Source: Candidatus Moraniibacteriota bacterium (GTDB lineage Bacteria > Patescibacteriota > Minisyncoccia > Moranbacterales > GCA-2747515). From it: 11,864 bases of DNA. The position numbers and the translations under genes were made by a program. The notes beneath the pieces were generated by a model that had not been told where the DNA came from, did not search any database, and saw nothing but the letters and a program-made list of their open reading frames with translations. The DNA lies in contig JALVPE010000065.1 in assembly GCA_027031945.1 (NCBI GenBank), positions 1-11,864 on the forward strand, given 5' to 3'. This document shows positions 6,538 to 11,864 of the stretch, in pieces (positions within the stretch are counted from its first letter, which is position 1; each line of letters opens with the position of its first letter).

Positions 6538-6564
6538 CAAAAAGAACTAGCCAAAAACCAGTTC
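6538..6564 (-). terminator. Intrinsic terminator of the pseudopilin operon
   Basis: On the minus strand GAACTGG (6564-6558) pairs with CTAGTTC (6550-6544), 7 bp with one G-U, around a 7-base loop. A run of T (6543-6539) follows. The plus-strand reading has no T-run, so it is directional. It lies about 206 bases past the stop of the LamG pseudopilin, beyond the large palindrome. Confidence 0.65.
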
Positions 6565-6578
6565 CTACACAAAAATTA

Positions 6579-6740
6579 TTAAGGAAGGTCTGCAAAACTC
6601 CAAATTAGTAGAATTTTCAAAATTTAGTCGAAAATCATTTTCTCTTAAAATGCTTTATAGTATAAGGCTTTTCAAGAAAAATGATTTGCAGACAAATTTT
6701 GGAAGTTATGATTTTTGTGAGTTTTGCAGACATTCCTTAA
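6579..6740. repeat. 162-bp near-palindrome (MITE-like or giant hairpin)
   Basis: The outer 22 bases (6579-6600 and 6719-6740) are inverted repeats with a single mismatch. They begin TTAAGGAA and contain GTCTGCAAAACTC. Pairing continues inward in exact register: AAATCATTTT (6632-6641) matches AAAATGATTT (6678-6687), and CAAAATTT pairs too, up to a tip near 6655-6665. GTCTGCAAA occurs at 6588-6596 and, inverted, at 6685-6693 and 6723-6731, with a degenerate fourth copy near 6627. There is no coding capacity. It sits 30 bases past the stop of the LamG pseudopilin. Flanks are AT-rich, so a target duplication cannot be judged. It may be a miniature transposon, or an RNA hairpin protecting the operon's 3' end. 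Confidence 0.75.
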
Positions 6741-6770
6741 ATTTATTCAATCAAAACCTGCAATTTGTAA

Positions 6771-8282
6771 TTAATTATTGGGTATATCACAAGCACCATT
6801 ATCATCAGTATCCTTAACACTATTTACACATAATTTCATAATTTCTTCTTCTGTCAACGCACGATTCCATATTCGCACATCATCTATATCTCCTGTGAAA
6901 TAATTACTTATTCCAGAATTATATTGAGCGCCAATTACCACAATCACACCCTCTGTATCTCCAATAGAATTTGCAAAAGAATTATTTGAATTTACATTTA
7001 TTTGTACGCCATCAACAAAAATATTCATATTTTGATCTACTTTTCGCCAATTTACAACAACATGATGCCAATTTGTATCATCAAATTCGGAGCTACTTGA
7101 ACAAACATTCTTATTATTTAATTGAAAACATATTTTACCACTGGAATCAATATATACTTCATATCCTTTATTGTTATCATATTTAGAAATCAAATAACCT
7201 GCTCCATTTGCAGTATTTTCCTTTACCCACATCGAAATTGCAATTCCATCATCAACATTAAGCTTATCATCTGTATTATTTATACAATTTATTACATCTG
7301 AATCGCAACTACTATCATAATATGTCGCAAGATATGTTGAACCATTAAATTTCAAGGCCTCAGAATTGGATCCATCTCCAAGCGCTCCATTGCCCATATT
7401 GTCCTGTTCTTTAACGATACCTTTTACCCAAGAACCGGAAGTATCATGTTCATCATCACTATCAGAGTGACCCATTGAACTATCAGTGTAACCCCTCTTT
7501 GGACTCATACCATTAGTCTCATCATGAAAACAATTTGTAAATTCTTTTATTTTAGCATCATCATGTCCATCACCATCTGTATCAACTGGAATATCTCCAT
7601 CATCATCACGCATTTTGCAAAGTGTGAGAAAATGATTTTGTTTTGAAAAATCCTGTGCTATGAAAGATATTCTATCCTCATGATTATTTTCCAATCTGGC
7701 ATTTTGTGCTCTGTCTTCAAAAGACCAATGTGCAACTAGACCACGAGACAAGCTATCCCTTAACCGCAAAAATACCGCACGTGCCGCATTATTATGATTT
7801 CCAGTTGAACGAAACCTGGCTACATCAGCAAGTTTGGTATCACAATCTTTAATTGGAATTACGTGTCTCCAACCGCCAGTCTCCTTACTTTGACTGTTTA
7901 CTGTTTCAGTCACTGTATCTCCTTCATCCTTGTATGCTGTAATAATAAATTGTGTATTTTGATCTCCAATACGTGCCGGACCTCCATTAGTATTACAACT
8001 TTGTCCATTTTTACCGCAACATTTATAATAACTACCAAGAGCATCTGCCATATCATTCAAAGTATCATTTTGATCCAAATCCTTATAAATTTGTTGCAAA
8101 AAATCCTCCATCCCCTTGTCAGCTTGTTGAAATGCTGTAGATGAATTAACAGAAATATCAGCACTTTCACGTTCAATCCTAGCAATTGATGAAAGCGAAA
8201 AAGTTGCAAGTAAAATAAAAGATAATACTATAAGTGCAAAAACCAAAATAGATCCTTTTTTATTTCGTGTTATTTTATTCAT
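6771..8282 (-). CDS. PilX-like minor pilin with LamG-type domain and Asp-rich inserts
   Basis: The 503-residue exported protein starts with a class III-like signal, basic MNKITRNKKG then the hydrophobic helix SILVFALIVLSFILLATFSL, typical of PilX-type minor pilins that lack the Glu at +5. A pilin-like region extends to about 180. A LamG/concanavalin-like domain begins GLVAHWSFED (181-190) and resumes at about 308-480, with ISMWVK, NWHHVVVNW, IFVDGVQ and FTGDIDDVRIWNRALTEEEI. Between these parts an insert of roughly 80 residues holds DTDGDGHDD (234-242), like a thrombospondin type 3 calcium loop. A second such motif, DTDDNGACD (491-499), is near the C-terminus. It has twelve Cys. It is the last gene of the operon, 19 bases after the PilW-like gene. 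It is probably a pilus-tip adhesin or lectin-like subunit; the ligand is unknown. Confidence 0.85.
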   Translation of the reverse strand: MNKITRNKKGSILVFALIVLSFILLATFSLSSIARIERESADISVNSSTAFQQADKGMEDFLQQIYKDLDQNDTLNDMADALGSYYKCCGKNGQSCNTNGGPARIGDQNTQFIITAYKDEGDTVTETVNSQSKETGGWRHVIPIKDCDTKLADVARFRSTGNHNNAARAVFLRLRDSLSRGLVAHWSFEDRAQNARLENNHEDRISFIAQDFSKQNHFLTLCKMRDDDGDIPVDTDGDGHDDAKIKEFTNCFHDETNGMSPKRGYTDSSMGHSDSDDEHDTSGSWVKGIVKEQDNMGNGALGDGSNSEALKFNGSTYLATYYDSSCDSDVINCINNTDDKLNVDDGIAISMWVKENTANGAGYLISKYDNNKGYEVYIDSSGKICFQLNNKNVCSSSSEFDDTNWHHVVVNWRKVDQNMNIFVDGVQINVNSNNSFANSIGDTEGVIVVIGAQYNSGISNYFTGDIDDVRIWNRALTEEEIMKLCVNSVKDTDDNGACDIPNN

Positions 8283-8301
8283 TTTTTATTTTTTAATTAT
8301 A

Positions 8302-9009
8302 TTAAAAACTTAAATCAGAAGGATAATCATAAAGTGCCACAGAACTTTGTATATAAATTGGTTCTACATGTTCATGTTCTGCACCTTCTTTTGGTTCTAC
8401 TTTCATAGCAATTGTTGCTCTACCCATAGTATCAGTAGTTCGCGAATCTTTGTGATCCATATACCTTGTCGGCGCAACAGCAAATGTACCTGTTACATTA
8501 CCACTAGTTAATCGTTGTACTTTATAAGTAGGGCTTGATGGTTGCCATACTCCAGAATTTCCAATACATTTATCCACTTCATTAACGCCAACTATAGTAT
8601 CTGACTCCATCCATAATGCACTTGGCTCGTATCCATTATAGTTTTCTCTAAATGTAAAACGTATACAAGCCTCTTGTGAAAAATCGTATACAATAAATCC
8701 ATTACCTTTATCAATTTCATATAAATAAAAATCATCTTCATTATCAGGTCCGCTTTGTATATAATCACGTAAGTTACCATTGCTATCATCACCTACAATA
8801 GTTGCCGTCCTCAATGTTTTTGATATATAATTCAACGCAAACTGTGCATTTTCCAGATTTCCTTCCATGATACGTGCTTTTTTTTGTGTATTTACTTGTC
8901 TTGCAAACACATCTACAATAGCAATCATGATTATCATAAATATAAAAACTGACACCATCATTTCCACAAGCGTAAATCCATTTTTATTTTTTGAAAAATT
9001 CTTTTTCAT
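8302..9009 (-). CDS. PilW-like minor pilin / type II secretion J-like pseudopilin
   Basis: The 235-residue protein has a classic prepilin leader: basic MKKNFSKNKNG, predicted cleavage after Gly11, then FTLVE with Glu16 at +5, followed by a hydrophobic helix to about residue 35. After this comes the conserved helical spine (NLENAQFALNYISKTLRTAT), matching PilW/PilJ proteins, and a beta-rich globular part with two Cys (115, 148). It lies between the PilV-like and PilX/LamG genes, the usual order of minor pilins that assemble a type IV pilus tip. The leader before the ATG is A-rich (CAAAAATG) with no Shine-Dalgarno sequence. The symbol is left blank because the family is assigned only by N-terminal pattern and context. 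Confidence 0.85.
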   Translation of the reverse strand: MKKNFSKNKNGFTLVEMMVSVFIFMIIMIAIVDVFARQVNTQKKARIMEGNLENAQFALNYISKTLRTATIVGDDSNGNLRDYIQSGPDNEDDFYLYEIDKGNGFIVYDFSQEACIRFTFRENYNGYEPSALWMESDTIVGVNEVDKCIGNSGVWQPSSPTYKVQRLTSGNVTGTFAVAPTRYMDHKDSRTTDTMGRATIAMKVEPKEGAEHEHVEPIYIQSSVALYDYPSDLSF

Positions 9010-9059
9010 TTTTGATTATTTATCAAATTATTTTACAAGCAATACCCACAATAACTAAC

Positions 9060-9710
9060 TCAGTAGTTTATCCATGAAGTAAGTCGAGTTTGCGCAAATG
9101 CACAATGTTTATTTATTTTACAATTTAATTCTATACTACTTGCTGTATTTGGCATTTTCCCACCAGTCCACACCACTACACTTGTAACTTTTGCCACTAA
9201 CTTATTAACATCTGCACTTGTTGGCAAAGTTCCGTCAGTAGTTTCATACTGTATAAAAACTTTCCTTTTAAAATGTGAATTACTTACATGATTACCTCCC
9301 TGAGAATGTGAATAAAAATATGTATCTTTATTTATATATAAATCCTCCCCAGCAGTAGAACCAGAACAATTAAGTTTACCATCTCCCTCAAGTCTATAAT
9401 CAACAGAACACACGCTTTCACCATTAGCTATATTCGGCCATCCATAGTCAGCGTCCGCATCAAATGCTGTACATCTATGCTGATTACAATCATCACCCCT
9501 TTGAGTAACGCTATTATCTCGCACACTTCGCACAAGTTCTGTGCCTTCTTGCGCAAGTAGTGCCGCTGTGATAGCTTTCTTGCCATCACTAATATTACTG
9601 CTACTTTTTACAGTCAACATAATTGCACCTATTATACCAACTAATAATATGAAAGTTGCAATCATAACTTCTCCAATAGAGAAACCTCTTTTTGTTTTGT
9701 TAGTAAACAT
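9060..9710 (-). CDS. PilV-like minor pilin / type II secretion I-like pseudopilin
   Basis: The 216-residue protein has the leader MFTNKTKRG, cleavage predicted after Gly9, then FSIGE with Glu14 at +5 and a hydrophobic helix to about 33. LLAQEGTELVRSVRDNS (51-67) is the motif I associate with PilV-like proteins in CPR bacteria. The C-terminal part ends in strands (VTSVVVWTG) and TRLTSWINY. Six Cys (75, 80, 101, 115, 197, 203) suggest disulfides outside the membrane. It starts 26 bases after the GspH-like gene and ends 50 bases before the PilW-like gene. There is no ribosome binding site. Confidence 0.85.
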   Translation of the reverse strand: MFTNKTKRGFSIGEVMIATFILLVGIIGAIMLTVKSSSNISDGKKAITAALLAQEGTELVRSVRDNSVTQRGDDCNQHRCTAFDADADYGWPNIANGESVCSVDYRLEGDGKLNCSGSTAGEDLYINKDTYFYSHSQGGNHVSNSHFKRKVFIQYETTDGTLPTSADVNKLVAKVTSVVVWTGGKMPNTASSIELNCKINKHCAFAQTRLTSWINY

Positions 9711-9736
9711 TTTTCATTTATTATAATCAACTAAAA

Positions 9737-10327
9737 TCAAAAGGAACATGCAAAATCATTTTCATTAAATCCAATTTCTTCTATCAAACCCGTTGCATGT
9801 ACACAAATGTGATACTTTTCACTTCCATCACCTCTTTCAATTCGAATATCAATTCCCTTAGCATCAGTTGCATCATTTTTCCTTTCTGTAACTATAAAAT
9901 CACCATACGGAACCAAAAATATAACATTATCGTCATTAGAATTTTTACTACCATTATACCTCTCGGTCACACTATTCATCCGCACACCCTTAGGTAACTG
10001 AACCGGCTTGAGGAATGAATCGTTAATATGCTCATCATCATCAGGTGGACAAGCAGTATCAATGTTACGAGTCGATCTAAGTATTTCGTATTGATTATTG
10101 TATATTTTAAATTTAAACGCGCATGGCATAGAATCATTTTCTTTTTGTTTGCCGGTAAGTGCATAATTCTGAGCTTCACGTATTGTTGCCGCTACCTCAC
10201 GTGCTACACTTTCGATTTCTTTTTTTGACCTACCTTTATATGACGTTCCTAACAAAATTGCTGTCATAATAAAAACAATTGTAAAAATTATAATCACCTC
10301 AATAAATGTAAATCCTTTTTTATTCAT
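9737..10327 (-). CDS. GspH/FimT-like pseudopilin
   Basis: The 196-residue protein has a very short leader MNKKG, cleavage after Gly5, then FTFIE with Glu10 at +5 and a hydrophobic helix to about 27. The helix EVAATIREAQNYALTGKQ (44-61) is characteristic of GspH/FimT. The rest is beta-rich, with PYGDFIVTE and CVHATGLIEEI near the end, and four Cys (69, 93, 175, 194). It is the first gene of the operon, about 35 bases after the predicted transcript start. FimT/GspH proteins act as minor pilins in the tip complex, and some bind DNA during uptake. No DNA-binding motif can be claimed here. Confidence 0.87.
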   Translation of the reverse strand: MNKKGFTFIEVIIIFTIVFIMTAILLGTSYKGRSKKEIESVAREVAATIREAQNYALTGKQKENDSMPCAFKFKIYNNQYEILRSTRNIDTACPPDDDEHINDSFLKPVQLPKGVRMNSVTERYNGSKNSNDDNVIFLVPYGDFIVTERKNDATDAKGIDIRIERGDGSEKYHICVHATGLIEEIGFNENDFACSF

Positions 10328-10368
10328 AAAAATATTTTTATATTTGTATATATTTTAAAGTTGTATTT

Positions 10369-10398
10369 ATTATACCACACTTCCCCACAAATTGTCAC
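10369..10398 (-). promoter_or_regulatory. Promoter of the pseudopilin operon
   Basis: On the minus strand GTGACA (10398-10393, 5 of 6 to consensus) is separated by 18 bases from a perfect TATAAT (10374-10369), which is preceded by TGG, an extended -10. The start near 10362 gives a leader of about 35 bases. This makes the four pseudopilins a transcription unit separable from pilD. Confidence 0.75.
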
Positions 10399-10425
10399 GA
10401 AATCCAGAATAATACTCTGCACCTA

Positions 10426-10637
10426 TTGTCATCCTTGCGAAAGTGAAAATCTTTCTATGACAAATATCCTAAAAATATTATTCCGTAGAGACATAGTACC
10501 TATGCGTCTGTCCAAAATATTAAATATCTTTTATACAACCTCAACTGTCATCCCTGTGCAGACAGAGATCTTTCTGTTATAAATATTAGCGTCATCCCAA
10601 AAAATATTATTCTGTAGGTATAGTGCCTATGTGCCTA
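10426..10637. repeat. Two degenerate tandem copies of an intergenic repeat
   Basis: Copy 1 starts near 10427 and copy 2 near 10546. Both follow the same order: TGTCATCCyTG, then ATCTTTCT, then AAAATATTATTC, then a small hairpin (CATAGTACCTATG at 10492-10504; TATAGTGCCTATG at 10619-10631). Copy 2 has about 10 extra bases in the middle. The TGTCAT..CCTG..ATCTT part recurs inverted at 6421-6453. The repeat fills most of the gap between the pilD stop and the pseudopilin promoter. It looks like a decayed dispersed repeat. I see no coding capacity. Confidence 0.6.
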
Positions 10638-10646
10638 TCAGAGACA

Positions 10647-11444
10647 TCAAATAAACAAATTCAAGAAACCAGGCCACAAATTCTGCACCACGAACATAAC
10701 AAGAGTGCCAAAGATTAAAAATGGTCCAAATGGAATAGCTGTTTTCATTGTCTTGCCCTTTATAATAATTAACGCCACACCAACAATTGCACCAACACAA
10801 AATCCAATCATTAAAGCTACAAAAGTCCCAATCGGACCCAGCATTAGTCCAATAGCAATTGCCACAAATGCATCGCCATATCCCATCCAAGTTTCATCTG
10901 ATATATAACTAAGTCCAAAGAAAAAACTAAAAGCAACCAATGCACTCAAACTATGTAAAAAAGTATTACTATTCCAAAAATTTATACCAAAAATACCTAT
11001 ATTTAAATCAGTGAAAATATTTATAATAAAAAGTAAGCTAATAGCTAACCACATTGCGTTCATAGGTATCTCCATATATTTTACATCGTACACAAATACA
11101 ACTACCAAACTAGCAAATACAAATGAATATAAAATTGCATTTAACAAACTACCAATTGAACCAACAGTATAAAAATACCCAATAAGTGCAAAAATAATAC
11201 TAACTACACTCTCTACTACTGGATATTGCCAAGAAATCTTTTTTGCACAATAGCGACATTTTCCCCTAAGTAACACAAAACTCAAAACAGGAATATTATC
11301 TACCCATCTAATATTTTTTTTACACTTAGGACAATGTGACCACGTCAAAAAAAGTTTCTCATCACTTCGAGTACGAGAAATTACAACATTAGCAAAACTA
11401 CCAAAAATAAGTCCATAAATAAAAAATAAAATTATAATAGTCAT
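10647..11444 (-). CDS. pilD: Type IV prepilin peptidase / N-methyltransferase
   Basis: The 265-residue polytopic inner-membrane aspartyl protease cleaves prepilin leaders after Gly and methylates the new N-terminus. The N-terminal cytoplasmic domain has the four zinc Cys (C38-x2-C41, C63-x2-C66) with NIPVLSFVLLRGKC between them. Catalytic Asp120 lies in VYDVKYMEIP. The GxGD motif is GYGD, with Asp191 catalytic. The Lys that often follows (GDxK) is Val here. IPFGPFLIFG at 237-246 is typical. About 6-8 membrane segments are expected, and the length is normal. It lies upstream of the four pseudopilins it should process but is separated from them by the repeat region and their own promoter. No Shine-Dalgarno sequence is close to the ATG; a GGAAGG about 20 bases upstream is too far. 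Confidence 0.95.
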   Translation of the reverse strand: MTIIILFFIYGLIFGSFANVVISRTRSDEKLFLTWSHCPKCKKNIRWVDNIPVLSFVLLRGKCRYCAKKISWQYPVVESVVSIIFALIGYFYTVGSIGSLLNAILYSFVFASLVVVFVYDVKYMEIPMNAMWLAISLLFIINIFTDLNIGIFGINFWNSNTFLHSLSALVAFSFFFGLSYISDETWMGYGDAFVAIAIGLMLGPIGTFVALMIGFCVGAIVGVALIIIKGKTMKTAIPFGPFLIFGTLVMFVVQNLWPGFLNLFI

Positions 11445-11864
11445 AAGTTACTAAATATATCCTTCCATCTAAGCAAAAGGTTTGGGATAAGAATCTAATG
11501 TTAAATAATTTAAAAAAACTTTAATCAATAACCGATATTACAAACTCCATACATATTCAATACCTAGTACCAATAGGTACTTCATAATATTAACCCATTA
11601 CTGCACTGCACATCAACTGTAACCACATCAATGTCCTCATCTTCAAACAGCAACATTGATAATGAACAATTATTACAAATATAAACATTACCTCGTAAGT
11701 GACTTTGAATATAAATATCTAATTACCATCACAACAAGCAAAATGTACTATCTTCACACTAAATAACCACAATCAGTAAGTATAAAATCTTATTAACTTT
11801 TTATAATCACAAAATAATTTCACTTTCACATTTATATCATAACATACTTTAAGTTATATCTGGT
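11445..11864. other. Gene-poor stretch upstream of pilD
   Basis: I find no convincing gene or promoter. GTACC/GGTAC (11567-11571/11576-11580) can form a small hairpin, alternatively TACCTA/TAGGTA (11561-11566/11574-11579). On the minus strand an open frame of 46 codons (11722-11582) contains a CxxC pair (CNNC) but lacks an initial ATG. A 12-codon frame from GTG at 11757 precedes it in another frame. These could be remnants of a small decayed gene, or chance. Confidence 0.4.

Noticed and set aside
10361..10582. 73-codon plus-strand frame
   Set aside because: Lies over the pseudopilin promoter and the degenerate repeat; the protein reflects repeat sequence and has no supporting start signal.
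10427..10637. CRISPR array
   Set aside because: Only two diverged copies with no constant repeat length or unique spacers, and no cas genes.
10627..10890. 87-codon minus-strand frame
   Set aside because: Overlaps pilD in another frame; the Trp/Cys-rich translation is a frame shadow.

Overview
The window is AT-rich bacterial DNA, probably from a Candidate Phyla Radiation (Patescibacteria, Parcubacteria-like) genome. This is an inference. It rests on the low GC content, the near absence of Shine-Dalgarno sequences, tRNA genes without encoded CCA, a ligA/gatC/gatA neighbourhood followed by a small membrane protein of a type I recall from such genomes, and a compact set of CPR-style type IV pseudopilins. 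No rRNA or species marker is present. Every protein gene and all three tRNAs lie on the minus strand. One stand-alone structured RNA lies on the plus strand.

From right to left, which is the direction of minus-strand transcription: 11445-11864 has no convincing gene. A prepilin peptidase (pilD, 10647-11444) is followed by a 319-base gap with two degenerate tandem repeat copies. A strong extended -10 promoter (10369-10398) then starts a four-gene pseudopilin operon: a GspH/FimT-like protein, a PilV-like protein, a PilW-like protein, and a PilX-like protein carrying a LamG-type domain with Asp-rich, probably calcium-binding, inserts. A 162-base near-palindrome (6579-6740) and a simple terminator (6538-6564) close the operon. 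PilD would cleave and N-methylate the four prepilins, which probably form the tip complex of a type IV pilus. The motor, platform and major pilin genes are not here.

The next block is housekeeping. It holds ligA (NAD-dependent DNA ligase with a degenerate zinc finger), two tiny overlapping reading frames, gatC and gatA (two subunits of the Asp/Glu-tRNA amidotransferase; gatB is absent), and a 175-residue single-pass membrane protein of unknown function. A tRNA operon follows, with a near-consensus promoter: initiator tRNA-fMet, tRNA-Met(CAT) and tRNA-Asp(GTC), ending at a hairpin terminator.

At the left end, 398-780 holds only a degenerate inverted repeat. A near-perfect sigma70 promoter (180-209) drives a ~180-nt structured RNA (about 217-397) with a closing stem and a terminator U-run. 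I could not assign it to RNase P, tmRNA or SRP RNA. It has the size and closed-stem form of 6S RNA but not a clear 6S fold. It is the strongest candidate for something undescribed here. The giant palindrome, the altered initiator tRNA and the unusual ligase zinc finger come next.
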